DNA of 64,000 nucleotides, taken from Haliclona indistincta (lineage: Eukaryota > Porifera > Demospongiae > Haplosclerida > Chalinidae). Made by a program: the position numbers and the translations under genes. The stretch's first letter is position 1. Each line of letters begins with the position of its first letter. Below, piece by piece: positions 49,201-61,200 of the stretch. Location of the stretch: assembly GCA_964017065.1 (NCBI GenBank), contig OZ024785.1:8369672-8433671 (forward strand), in the 5' to 3' direction. The notes under the pieces were generated by a model. That model did no database searches. It worked only from the letters and a program-made list of their open reading frames with translations, and was not told the DNA's origin.

Positions 49201-49522
49201 GTGTACGCTGCTCTGCTAGGTTTGGGAATAATGGTGGTAGCAACGCTCTTCCTCACACTGGTCTTTATTCCAAAGGTAACAATTGTGTTATCAAGATCGG
49301 TTATCAATTCAGTTTATTCCGTAGATGATCAATCTGGTTAAGGATCCCAAGGGTGAGTCGGTATTTGATGATTCAAATATTACTGACAAGAAGTTCACAA
49401 ATGCTCAGTTGAAAACTACCGAGTCAGGTCCTTCTGCCATTGTCAACCAAAATGAAGAGTTAAAAAAACTGAGAAACCGCGTCATTGAACTAGAGGAAAA
49501 GCTAGTCTCCAAGACTGTCTGA
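46240..49522 (+). CDS. R8: GABA-B-like class C GPCR, intact (type B)
   Basis: Exons: 46240-46467, 46527-46697, 46802-46972, 47019-47129, 47204-47269, 47318-47515, 47568-47849, 47895-47970, 48023-48130, 48181-48325, 48402-48534, 48585-48692, 48753-48896, 48952-49275, 49325-49522. They sum to 821 codons, 820 residues. The plan and motifs match R6, with exon 6 starting GYHR in place of AYHR and one extra residue in exon 9. The coil at the C-terminus is intact (VIELEEKLVSKTV). The pair R6/R8 differs at few positions over the whole gene, so they may be redundant or under ongoing gene conversion. Confidence 0.92.
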
Positions 49523-49649
49523 TTGTGTTGAAAATTTAAGAACTAATTTCCAGCTTAGTTACAGCACAGTGCAAGAAGAGTAATTTAATTACAACATACA
49601 TGTAGTTCTTTTATTTTTTGTATACTTAATGTCTGTTTATTGAGAATTA

Positions 49650-49857
49650 TCATGAGGTTTCAGCACTAAGATTGTGATTCTCTCGAGATGCTGTTACATT
49701 AGAAGCTTCACTGCTACCTAGTTCGCTTCTTCACTGAGTAAATCTCCACTTCGACTGGAATGTCCTCTTTCACTTGAAAAGAGTAGATCTGACTGCTCTT
49801 TCTCACGGTAGAACTAAGAACATTGTCACCATTGGGATCTCGATATAGATCTATCAT
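49650..49857 (-). pseudogene. Orphan last exon of an R11-type receptor (3)
   Basis: Antisense R11 exon 15 sequence downstream of R8. It keeps the SSQIYSF block lost after R6 but has a deletion near 49725 that breaks the frame. Confidence 0.85.
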
Positions 49858-50502
49858 CTAGAGAGTACAAAAAAGTAAAAAACCTTTAATAAGAAAACTG
49901 AAAAGTGTAGGGATGACTCTTAAAGGAACAAGATGGGATGATGCTTGCAAAATTAAAGGAACAATTAAGATGGACTAATGCTTGCATTGTAAAAGTCCCA
50001 AGTATCCCTACATCAGCGGCTTGCTGCTATGATTTGCTATTGCACTCTTAGTCGTGCATGACAAATGCGGAATCCTCTTCCTATACAGTTATGCGCCTAT
50101 CATTATCACGCCCCAACATGGGGTTACATGGGGATTCGCCAGCTGTTTGCTGCCTGAGGGGTGGGACGTTTGACAGTTCAAAACAAGTACTACAAGAATG
50201 CCAAGATATGATTGACTGTAGCATAGAGTTCTCTGTTTGGACTGCGGTCACCAGTAGGGGTTAAGTGGGGGGATATGTAGGGGATTTGCATATCAACCGC
50301 TCCCCCACTCGGCCCTGGGCATTATAAAAACCACAAGTGCAAATCCCAACATTGCCCCACCTCGCCCCATGTTGGGGGTGGTGCGGCCACATAGCCGCGG
50401 ACGGGCGCATTAATAGTCGTAAGCTAGGTCAAAATTTGCAGTGAAATTTATTTTATTTTCGTACTGAAACTGAGAATACTGCAGTCGTGTAGCTGAAAGG
50501 CA
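49858..50502. other. R8-R9 intergenic region
   Basis: It contains a shortened version of the 33-nt repeat (49920-49985), the GC-rich block ('ccccaacatggggttacatgg', 'ggggttaagtggggggatatgtaggg') shared with 39300-39600 and 58080-58170, and the type B promoter-proximal sequence (50415-50502). No gene. Confidence 0.65.
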
Positions 50503-53500
50503 ATGGGCTTCTTCTGCTGCACAATTCTTTCTCTCTCTCTACTGTTTCTAGTATCTGCTGCACAGAATCGCACCTCCATCTACTTCTCCTACATCACGAC
50601 TTTAACAGGTCCAGGATTTCGATCAGGAGGAGCCATACCAGTAGTAGACCTTGCTCTAGAGCAGATCAACAACAGGACAGACATCTTACCCAACTACACG
50701 CTCAACTATACATATATTCACGATTCAAAAGTTAATAATTATAATTAAGTTTTAAATACTGATTCGTAAACTTTTGCTGCATGATCATGAGCTCTTTTCT
50801 ACATGTAGTGTGATGTGACGGCTTCTTTGAATGCTTTCAATAAGGATTTTATTAATGTAAAACGCAATGATTCAGATCCCCCCACCTTTCTGTCACTTCT
50901 CTGCTGTGGGTGTTCTACTGCCACTATACCTGTGGCAGAGATTAGCCATTACTGGAATGTACCACACGTGAGTAAATCAACTTGTGATCGAACTGCATGC
51001 ATCAATAGCGACTAGTTGTCTCTTATCACTATTGTTGTGACCCGTGCACTGATTATCTCTGGTGTCACACTATAGATGGCTTTTGATGCTGCAGCTAATG
51101 TTCTAACTGACCGAAGAAGATTCAAAAATTTCTTCCGAACTCTGCCACAGTATGAGTATCTTCCTAAAGCTCTGGTCCAGACAGCACTAGAATTTGAATG
51201 GACTCAGATGGCTGTTATAACACAGACTGAGAATCTCTTCACATCAGTAAGATCATTTGGGTTAATATTCTGACCTGACTGCTTTTTTTGTAGATCACTG
51301 ATGAGCTATCAGTTTTGTTCCAACAGCGTGGTTGGTCACTGGATACGACCATAAACATACAGTCTGATAGTGAACCATTTTCACATGAGGCAGCATTTGG
51401 TTTGGTATGTATGAGTGCATGCACATTCACGGAAATGGTTATCATTCTACAATTAAACTGATTAGAATGGAGACTATAGGATCATTTTCATAAACACTTA
51501 TCCAAACTTTGCATTTGCTCTTCTATGTCAGGTAAGATAAAACTTATTTGCTACAATACATGATTGTCGTGGTACGCAGGCATATCGCAGGAATATGCTT
51601 GCACCCAAGTATGTCTGGATAACTCCTAGCTGGTACCAGGAAAACTGGTGGAAGTCTACTGTGAATGCAAACTGTACTCCTGAAGAAATGAAGCAAGTTG
51701 TGAATGTTTCACTGGCAATAGCCCCTAGTGGGCTCTTTCCACTTGAAAATGACACTGCTGTCACAACTAGTGAAATGGTAGGATAAACAAACTTTATGTA
51801 TTACTTGCACTGTTGTTTACATGCAATATAGTCTCCAAGTGAATTTGAACAACAGTATGATATCCGTCTTAATGATACTGCAAGGTACCAGAAATTCCAG
51901 AATCTCACCAAAGTTGGCATAGCTGGGAACACATTTGATGCCATATGGGCTATTGCTCTTGCTCTACACAATGCATCAGAGAGTGTTAGGATAAATGACA
52001 GCAGTGGTTGTGAAGACTATCCCGGAGAACTAGTGCCATTAGAGGAGTTTCGCTATAGTAACAAACTGATGGGATGTGTCCTTCGTAGAAGCACGGAGAA
52101 TGTCCAACTTGCGGGAATTACAGTGAGTATGACATTGACTACTGATTATGCACATGCATTGCCTTAGGGAAAGATTGCATTCAATGACAATGGCAGTCGT
52201 ATAGATGACAATGATTTTGTATTGCATCAATACAGAATAACAGGTATAAATAAGAATTACAGTCAAAATTTGAATAAGATGTTGAATTCAAATTTACAGG
52301 TGACAGTAGAGGACTGATAAAGAAAGTAGTTGCAAAATTAGCAATACTTAAAAACAACAGTTCTTTCACATTCGCTAATGGAGAAAATTCAAATACATTG
52401 TGGGCAGGTATGGTTCATAGAAGATTTAATGTGTTCTTCACAGCTGAAATGTTGCAGGAGGTGTTCCATACGATGGATCAGCAATTGATGCTGTACAACG
52501 CAATCACATAGCAATGGAGGTTATATACTCCACACTAGCCACAGCTGGATTGGTGTTTACTGCAATCTGCCTTCTCTTCAATTTACTCTTCAGAAATACC
52601 AAGTAAGCATGCAGTAGTCCAAACAATAACCACCAAACACAACCACGCTTATCATTTAAACATTTCGCAGAATTGTAAAGTCGTCTAGTCCCAACCTAAA
52701 CTACCTCATCATTTTGGGTGGAGGTCTTCTATATTCATCGGTCTACATGCAAGTGTTTGTAGCAAACATAGATAATGCATATTATGTTCAAACTATTTTA
52801 TGCAATGTGAGTGAGTATAAAGCCTTAGCTGCAACTATTAAATTTTCTGTAATAATTTTCAGTTGAGAGAATGGTTTTTCTCCATTGGCTATGATATCTG
52901 CTTTGCAGTCATCTTAGCAAAGACTTGGAGAGTCTATTACATCTTCACTAACCCCAACCCACAGAAAAAGGTTAACTTAGTTCATTGATGTTATAGTACG
53001 GTAAAAATAATTGTTGTTTGTTAGATTCTGAAAGATTGGATCTTGCTACTGATTGTGTTTGCAGTGGTATCAGTTGATTTTCTGATTTTTGCAATTGGTA
53101 CAGCTATACCATCATCACGCTTGAATGCTACTCTGGTCCGAGACACTCAACATCCAACTTCCATCACCGTGAGCTGAAATTCATTTAGTTTGCTGACAAT
53201 GCTTTTATTTATACAGGCTGAACAAACAAACATTCATAATTTTGTATACACTTGTATTGGTCCTGGAACTATCATATGGCTGGCCATCTCCTTTGCCTAC
53301 AAGATTCTCCTTCAACTGGTGGCCATGTTCATGGCTTTCCACATTCGCAGAGTCAAGATCAAAGCTCTGAATGACTCCAAGGAGATAGCTGTCATCATCT
53401 ACACCACCAGCATCATACTGTTTTTGGTGGCTGTCATACATATTCTAAGTGCTTATCATGAGGTGTACACTACTCTGCTAGGTTTGGGAACAATGGTGAT

Positions 53501-53772
53501 AGCAACGCTCTTCCTCACATTGGTCTTTATTCCAAAGGTAATAATTGTGTTATCTAGATCGGTTATCAATTCAGTTTATTCCGTAGATGATCAATCTGGT
53601 TAAGGATCCCAAGGGTGAGTCGGTAAATATCACTGACAAGAAGTTCACAACTGCTCAGTTGAAAACTACCGAGTCAAGTCCTTCTGCCATTGTCAACCAA
53701 AATGAAGAGTTAACAAAACTGAGAAATCGCGTCATTGAACTAGAGGAAAAGCTAGCCGCCAAGACCGTCTGA
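50503..53772 (+). CDS. R9: GABA-B-like class C GPCR, intact (type B)
   Basis: Exons: 50503-50730, 50809-50967, 51076-51246, 51294-51404, 51466-51531, 51580-51777, 51832-52122, 52168-52243, 52300-52407, 52458-52602, 52671-52806, 52863-52970, 53025-53168, 53217-53537, 53587-53772. They sum to 816 codons, 815 residues. Particular features are a 9-nt in-frame duplication in exon 7 (RYQKFQNL), an extra Tyr in exon 11 (NAYYVQT) and a shorter tail (GESVNITDKK) that keeps the coil. Span 5 begins WLAISFAYKILLQ. The differences lie mostly in the flytrap domain and loops, as expected if ligand range has diverged; that is inference. Confidence 0.92.
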
Positions 53773-53893
53773 TTGTGTTGAAATTTAAAAATTAATTTCT
53801 CACTTAGTTACAGCACAGTGCAAGAAGAGTAATTTAATTACAACATAGTTCTTTTATTTTTTTTGTATACTTAATGTCTGTTTATTGAAATTA

Positions 53894-54100
53894 TCATGAG
53901 CTTTCAGCACTAAGATTGTGATGCTCTCGAGATGCTGTTACATTAGAGGCTTCACTGCTACCTAGTTCGCTGTTTTTCTTCTTCACTGAGTGAATCTTCA
54001 CTGCGACTGGAATGTCCTCTTTCACTTGAAAAGAGTAGATCTGACTGCTCTTTCTCACGGTAGAACTAAGAACATTGTCACCATTGGGATCTCGATACAT
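53894..54100 (-). pseudogene. Orphan last exon of an R11-type receptor (4)
   Basis: Antisense R11 exon 15 copy downstream of R9, open over 68 codons (YRDPNGDNVLSS to LSAESS). It lacks the duplicated VKED of R11 and the first codons. Confidence 0.85.
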
Positions 54101-54149
54101 CTAGATAGTACAAAAATTGAAGCAGGAGTAAAACATTCTTCAGCTCATG

Positions 54150-55114
54150 CAAGCAGCCTACATGAACACATTCATGCAGCTTTCAATATGCTATTCGAAG
54201 GAAATGAGAGACTAATGCAGGCAATAGTTGCAACTGTAGCCATATTCACAAAAAGCAGCTCTTTTACATTCACAAAAGGAGAAAGTACAAAAATGCTATG
54301 GGCTGGTAATAAAATTGATATTAGAAGAAGAAAGTTTGTTCTCTGCTCAAGGTACTCAATTAAGGATTGGATTCTGCTACTCTTTGTGGCGATAGTAACT
54401 TTAGTTGATTGTTTTATTCTTACAATTGGCACAGCAGTACCTTCATTACGCTTGAATGCTACTCTAATACATGACAGTCAGCATCCAACTTCTATTACTG
54501 TAAGATGCAAGTTAATGAGAGGATATTCTTCCTCATCAAATATTGTCATGTTTGTTATTACTTTATACAGGCTGAGCGAACAAACATTGACAATTTTATA
54601 TACGCTGTATTGGTCCTGGAACTATCATATGGCTGGCCATCTCGTATGCTTACAAGGGTCTCCTTCATCTGAATGACTCCAAGGAGATAGCTGTCGTTGT
54701 CTACATCAACAGCATCATACTGGCTTTGTTGGCAGTAGTTGAGTTCGCTCTAAATACCTACCATGAGGTGTATGCTGCTCTGTTTGGCCTGGGACTAATG
54801 GTGAGAGCAACACTCTTCCTCACACTTGTCTTCATTCCTAAGGTGCACCCCACCAAATGTGTTCATTATTGCTGTATTTCCATTCAATAAATAGATGATT
54901 GACTTAGCTAATTAAGGACTCCGAATGGTCAGTCAGCATTTGGTGTAGACAAGAAGTCCACCATTGTTCCAATGCGGACCACAGAATGCGATCCATCCAC
55001 CACCACTATCGGCCAATTAAGTGTCGCCCACTACCAGAACTGACTACATGTGCTCTGAGAAATAGAGTCATTGAACTGGAGGAAAAACTAGCTAGCTGCA
55101 GCAATGAGCACCTG
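54150..55114 (+). pseudogene. P2: truncated receptor fragment (exons 9, 13-15)
   Basis: Exon 9 (54201-54305) is joined through 'gtaataaaattgatatt' to the end of exon 12 ('agaagaagaaag'), the same type of junction as P1. Exon 13 (from 54352) has a 4-nt insertion (CTCAATTAAGG) that gives an immediate stop. Exon 14 (from about 54571) lacks the segment encoding the end of span 5 and loop 3. Exon 15 (54895-55114) is riddled with small indels. It is an older, more decayed relative of P1. Confidence 0.92.
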
Positions 55115-55359
55115 AAATGTTTTTTGTACGGTCGCAACTGGACAAAAATGTACGTAGTACCCTTCCCAGTGAGTTGTCGGCCATATTTGGTGTTGCGTGC
55201 ATGGGCTGCATCAGTTTAGTTATGCGCCTATCATTGTCACGCCCGAACATTGGGTTACATGGGGATTCACCAGCTGTTTGCTGCCTGAGGGGTGGGGCAT
55301 TTGACAGTTCAAAACAAGAACTACATTCTTGTTACGTACAAGAATGCCAAGATATTGAT

Positions 55360-55680
55360 TGTAGCATATTATACCATACTAAGACTGTTCTGACCAATCA
55401 GATTGCGCTATTTGAGGGATATAACGGGTCATATTTCCCTCCGCGTCACGTGCCCAAGATCAGAACAGCCTTTAGCATGGTACAAGTAAGTTATATCACA
55501 TGTTGGCGAGACGTACGACCCGTTATATCCCTCGGGAAAGGGCTAGCGCTCTCGTGAAGTCTCGAAAGCGCCTCGGGCTTCGCCCTCGGCGCTTCCTCGA
55601 CTTCACTTGAGCGCGCCCTTTCCCGCGGGATATAACGGGTCATATTTCCCGCTAACGCGGGATATAACCTACACTGTACT
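55360..55680. mobile_element. Palindromic element with 'gatataacgggtcatattt' motifs
   Basis: 'gggatataacgggtcatatttcc' occurs at 55414 and 55627 and as the complement 'acgacccgttatatccc' at 55516. The GC-rich centre 'agcgcctcgggcttcgccctcggcgct' is itself a hairpin. It resembles a nested foldback MITE. No gene. Confidence 0.65.
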
Positions 55681-56266
55681 TATAGTCTAGTCTCGTTCCC
55701 AGACCACACCTCTTCCGCTTTGCTTCTGAGAGGGTCTGGCAGCTTGCTCGACTTTTCTCGGTCTTGGTGACGTCATTGTCACGCGTTCAATAGCTACATG
55801 TACACGGGGTACGGATGCAATATGCGGACAAATTGTCTGTATACTAATGTCTGTGGTCACATGAACTACAGCACTCGACAATAGTTATAGAACAGGTCAG
55901 GAAGACATGACAGATACTATGCTGTGTTCCTTGGTGGCGCTCGAAGATGGCAGCGCTCACAAATGTAATGGCAACAACAATAAATCGCAAATTATTTTTC
56001 CACACCTGTTGGTAGCGAAATCGCTCGTTTGAGCCAGCTAAGAAGTGACTGGCTGCCAGTTAGTACTTATTAGTCAACGAAGATTACCCTAGATGCTCTC
56101 TGTCATCGATGAATCAGAACACACTGCACTACCGCCATGTTGATCATGTGCTCAACGGCGCGTTTGTCATGTGAATTTTGAAAATAAGGCGATCTGATTG
56201 GTCATTCCCATTTTCAGAGAATGAAACGTCATCAAGACCGAGAAAAGTCGAGCAAGCTGCCAGACC

Positions 56267-57418
56267 TAGCCTCGTCCCCAGGCTCCACCCCTCTCGGAAT
56301 TTTGTTCCGTCAGGGAGCCTGGTCTCTAATCTCACGTGGGGTAGACAGGTGGTAGACAGGTGATTAGTGTGCGTGGGCATGATCAACGCTCTCGACCCAA
56401 CCTGCCCACGCACATGCGTAGCGTTCGTCACAGTCTTGCTGTCCGTTGCTGTCAGAGGCGATCAAGGTCTGTAGCATCACGTTCGGGATGGCCGCGGAGC
56501 CGTCAGATGAATCTAAATGGCTAAAGAGCCACTATGAGGAAGCAGCTACTGGGGATCTTCCTACTCCGTCGAAACGGGTAAAGTACCAGACGCTAAAGGA
56601 TGATATCGAGCTACACTTTCCTCACCGTACGTACAATGACCTAGTCGTCAAAGGCTTCATCAAGGAAGCTTTTCTGATCTCCAGCACATAGAGACTTGGA
56701 AAGCTACGCCACACACACGTTTTAGGCATTGAAACTAAGACCGCCGACATCAAGCATCGTGGGCGTGCGGTTTATTACACCCACGCTCATTAATAGAGGT
56801 TGTGCACATACAACTTTGACGCACATTTTTCGTGTTAGTAACCGTTGCTACGACGCCATTTTGAGTGTCAGACAAGAAGTACTTTAGCATTTTTGATAGC
56901 TAGATAAAGCTGTACAGTCACGCTATGGTGCAAACAAGCACTGCTAGGTGGAATACAAGAATACTACAAGCTGTATGCACCAAGTAAGGGCTCTCTCGTG
57001 GAACGGCAGCACTTGCCTCCGCTCGAGGTACGGTATCCAGATGGTTGAAGCCGTTCTAACAACACTGCTTTGACGTGGTATAGACTACAAGGACTCGTAC
57101 GTACTGTACGAGCGAAGCCTGGCCACTGAAAAGTCTGTTTAAAGAAAGTCGCTATTCTTGCTCTGCCGCACTTCTTTGCTTCGTCTTCTGTGTAGCCCTG
57201 GTACTAAGCAAGACTGCTATCCACTTTTTACTGAGCGGTGCAGCTTACAAACGAGAACAGAGCACGTTGTTTCTTGCAGTTGACACTCGTGTGCATCACG
57301 TGCGATCGATTCGTGACGTCACACGCACAACCTCTATATTTGCACTTTTTTGGGTGCGCTCACGTGAGATTAGAGACCAGGCTCTCTGACGGAACAGAGA
57401 GCCTGGGGACGAGGCTAT
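56267..57418. mobile_element. Nested TIR transposon (TAGCCTCG family)
   Basis: The ends TAGCCTCGTCCCCAGGCTC and GAGCCTGGGGACGAGGCTA are flanked by the 8-bp duplication GCCAGACC (56259-56266 and 57419-57426). That site is part of the older element's terminal repeat, so the order of insertion is clear. It is 1.15 kb and encloses the small open frame at 56488. Confidence 0.9.
56488..56691 (+). CDS. Small unrecognised frame inside transposon
   Basis: A 67-residue frame from ATG 56488 (MAAEPSDESKWLKSHYEEAA) ends at 56691. The pattern W-L-K-x-x-Y-E-E followed by ELHFPHRTYNDLV faintly recalls winged-helix RFX-type segments found in some transposon-associated proteins, but this is not a secure match. 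It lies inside the element at 56267-57418 and may be captured host sequence or transposase remnant. Confidence 0.3.
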   Translation: MAAEPSDESKWLKSHYEEAATGDLPTPSKRVKYQTLKDDIELHFPHRTYNDLVVKGFIKEAFLISST

Positions 57419-57486
57419 GCCAGACCCTCTCATGCTCAGAAGCATAGCGGAAGAGGTGTGGTCTGGGAACGAGACTATGGCTGTGA

Positions 57487-58050
57487 TAGCCTCGTCCCCA
57501 GGCCCCGCCTCCCAAAGCTGAGGAGAGGGCCTGGTACACACTGTGTGCGCATGCGTCTATTATTTAATTGCGATGACGTCGTTAGATGGTAATTATTTAT
57601 GTGACGTATATAATAATTTTGCCTACGGGCGATATTATTGCAGCTTTCACTCCCTTTTGCCGTAAGCCATCCACCTGGTCAACCATAAGAGACACCAACT
57701 GAGAGACAACTACTACTAGGCTGTCAGTACGACTGTACTTGTGGTTGAAAACGAATGGTAAAACTTGACAGCACAATATCTCCACACGAAAACATCACAG
57801 CCTTCATATACATGGCTAACTGTTCTGGCTTTGGTTTCAAATGTGAACATCCGATGCACTGGAGTGCATACAACATAGTAGCCTCGAAATCTGCTCTACT
57901 AACTTCCGCCATGATCTGTGACGTAAAGTGTAGCAATAATGAACGGAAAATATCCGGTGATTTCTGGAATTCCGTGAATTCCGGCGCATGCGCTGACAGT
58001 CTGTACCAGGCCCTCTCCTCTTTGGGAGGCGGGGCCTGGGGACGAGGCTA
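57487..58050. mobile_element. TIR transposon (TAGCCTCG family)
   Basis: A 564-bp element with about 65-bp inverted ends (TAGCCTCGTCCCCAGGCCCC and complement) is flanked by ATGGCTGTGA on both sides (57477-57486 and 58051-58060). The left copy overlaps the last base of the older element ending at 57477. The interior contains open frames but no recognisable protein. Confidence 0.85.
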
Positions 58051-58206
58051 ATGGCTGTGATAGAGTTCTCTATTTGGACTGCGGTCACCAGTAGGGGTTA
58101 AGTGGGGGATATGTAGGGGATTTGCATGTCAATCGCTCCCCCACCCGGCCCTGGGCATTGTCGGCCACATTGATAGGCGCGGCCACATGGATAGGCGCAT
58201 TAGACT

Positions 58207-58293
58207 AGTCGTAAGCTAGCTCAAAATTTGCAGTGAAAACTATTTTATTTTAGTACTGAACTACGAGTACTGCAGTCGTGTAGCTGAAAGGCA
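58207..58293 (+). promoter_or_regulatory. R10 type B promoter-proximal block
   Basis: 'gtcgtaagctagctcaaaatttgcagtgaaaa' and 'tactgcagtcgtgtagctgaaaggca' directly precede the ATG, as in R7 and R9. The conserved block (about 85 bp) is the only strongly shared non-coding sequence upstream of all type B copies. Confidence 0.7.
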
Positions 58294-61200
58294 ATGGGCT
58301 TATTCTGCTGCACAATTAGTCTTTCTCTCTCTCTACTGTTTCTAGTATCTGCTGCACAGAATCGCACCTCCATCTACTTCTCCTACATCACGACTCTAAC
58401 AGGTCCAGGATTTCGATCAGGAGGAGCCATACCAGTAGTAGACCTTGCTCTAGAGCAGATCAACAACAGGACAGACATCTTACCCAACTACACGCTCAAC
58501 TATACAACTATTCACGATTCGAAAGTTAATATAAATACTGATTCGTAAACTTTTGCTGATCATGAGCTCTTTTTCTACATTTAGTGTGATGTGACTGCTT
58601 CTTTGAATGCTTTCAATAAAGATTTTATTAATGTAAAACGCAATGATTCAGATCCCCGCACCTTTCTGTCACTTCTCTGCTGTGGGTGTTCTACTGCCAC
58701 TATACCTGTGGCAGAGATTAGCCATTACTGGAATGTAACACACGTGAGTAAAACAATGATCGAACTGCATGCATCAATAGCGACTAGTTGTCTCTTATCA
58801 CTATTGTTGTGACCCGTGCACTGATTATCTCTGATGTCGCACTATAGATGGCTTTTGATGCTGCAGCTAATGTTCTAACTGACCGAAAAAGGTTCAAAAA
58901 TTTCTTCCGGACTCTGCCACAGTATGAGTTTCTTCCTAGAGCTCTGGTCCAGACAGCACTAGAATTTAAATGGACTCAGATGGCTGTCATAACACAGACT
59001 GAGAATCTATTCACATCAGTAAGATCAATTTTGGGTAAATATTCTGACCTGACCGTTTTTTTTTTTGTAGATCACTGATGAGCTATCAGTTTTGTTCCGA
59101 CAGCGTGGTTGGTCACTGGATACGACCATCAACATAAAGTCTGATAGTGAACCATTTTCACATGAGGCAGCGTTTGGTTTGGTAAGTATGCGTGCATGCA
59201 CATGTTCATGGAATTGAAATGGTTGTCATTCTACAATTAAACCGATTAGAATGGAGACTATAGGATCATTTTCATAAACACTTATCCAAACTTTGCATTT
59301 GCTCTTCTATGTCAGGTAAGATAAACTTATTTTCTACAATACATGATTGTCTTGGTACACAGGCATATCACAGGAATATGCTTGCACCCAGGTATGTCTG
59401 GATAACTCCTAGCTGGTACCAGGAAAACTGGTGGAAGTCTACCGTGAATGCAAACTGTACTTCTCAAGTAATGAAGCAAGTTGTGAATGGTTCACTGGCA
59501 ATAGCCCCAAGTGGGTTCTTTCCTCTTGAAAACGACACTGCTATAACAACTAGTGAAATGGTAAGATAAACAAAAGTTTGTGCATTACTTGTGCTGTTGT
59601 TTACATGTATTAGTCTCCAGGTGAATATGAACAAGAGTATGATATCCGTCTTAATGATACTACAAGGTACCGGAATCTCACCAAAGTTGGCTCAGCTGGG
59701 AACGCATTTGATGCCATATGGGCTATTGCTCTTGCTTTACACAATGCATCAGAGAGTGTTAAGATAAATGACAGCAGTGGTTGTGAAGACCATCCTGGAG
59801 AACTAGTGCCATTAGAGAAGTTTCACTATCGTAACAAACTGATGGGATGTGTCCTTCGTAGAAGCATGGAGAATGTCCAACTTGTGGGGATTACAGTGAG
59901 TATGACATTGACTGCTGATTATGCGCATACATTGCCTTAGGGAAAGATTGCATTCAATGACAATGGCAGTCGTATAGATGACAATGATATTGTATTGCAT
60001 CAATACAGAATAACAGGTATAAATAAGAATTACAGTCAAAATTTGAATAGGATGTTGAATTCAAATTTATAGATGACAGTAGAGGACTGATAAAGAAAGT
60101 AGTTGCAAAATTAGCAATACTTACAAACAACAGTTCTTTCACATTCGCTAATGGAGAAAATTCAAATACATTGTGGGCAGGTATGGTTCATAGGAGATTT
60201 AATGTGTTCTTCACAGCTGAAATGTTGCAGGAGGTGTTCCATACGATGGATCAGCAGTTGGTGATGTACATCGCAATCACATAGCAATAGAGGTTATATA
60301 CTCCACACTAGCCACAGCTGGATTGGTGTTTACTGCAATCTGCTTTGTCTTTATTTTACTCTTCAGAAATACCAAGTAAGCATGCATGTTGAAGTAGTCC
60401 AAACAATAACCACCAAACACAACCACGCTTATCATTTAAACATTTCGCAGAATTGTAAAGTCGTCTAGTCCCAACCTAAACTACCTCATCATTTTGGGTG
60501 GAGGTCTTCTATATTCATCGGTCTACATGCAAGTGTTTGTAGCAAACATAGATAATGCATATTATGTTCAAACTATTTTATGCAATGTGAGTGAGTATAA
60601 AGCCTTAGCTGCAACTTTAAATTTTGTGTAATAATTTTCAGTTGAGAGAATTGTTTGCCTCCATTGGCTATGATATCTGCTTTGCAGTCATCCTAGCAAA
60701 GACTTGGAGAGTCATCTTCACTAACCCCAACTCACAGAAAAAGGTTGACTTAGTTCATTGATGTTACAAGAAAATTAAAAAGATTTCTATCGAAATCAAA
60801 AGGATGTAGGGTTGTGAAATCTACCACTGGTCAACAATGTAAACTAACAAGGAACAAGCATGGAATGGTAACACGATTGACTTGCTAACAGACCATAGAT
60901 CCCTACATCAGTGGCTGCTGTGGTTGGCTATAGCTAGTTCGGCTAGTTGCTGTTGACTGACACCTGACGTGCATTCAGCTTGTGACAGCTTATGTACAGC
61001 CACTGATGTAGGGATCTATGGTCTGTTAGCAAGTCAATCGTGTTACCATTCCATGCTTGTTCCTTGTTAGTTTACATTGTTGACCAGTGGTAGATTTCAC
61101 AACCCTACATCCTTTTGATTTCGATAGAAATCTTTTTAATTTTCTTGTTTGTGTCCTTTTTTCTTTATCAGTGAAGTGCAGTTCAATATCATGCAATTAC

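Larger units (their letters stand above)
55688..57477. mobile_element. TIR transposon (TAGTCTCG family) with nested insertion
   Basis: The left end TAGTCTCGTTCCCAGACC (55688) and the right end GGTCTGGGAACGAGACTA (to 57477) are complementary. The terminal repeat continues inward for more than 100 bp (AGCTTGCTCGACTTTTCTCGG). The right arm is split by another element at 56267. Same family as 806-1290. No clear flanking duplication. Confidence 0.82.

Noticed and set aside
57238..57447. Open frames in 57200-58090 on both strands
   Set aside because: They overlap terminal repeats of identified transposons and each other, with no conserved domain.
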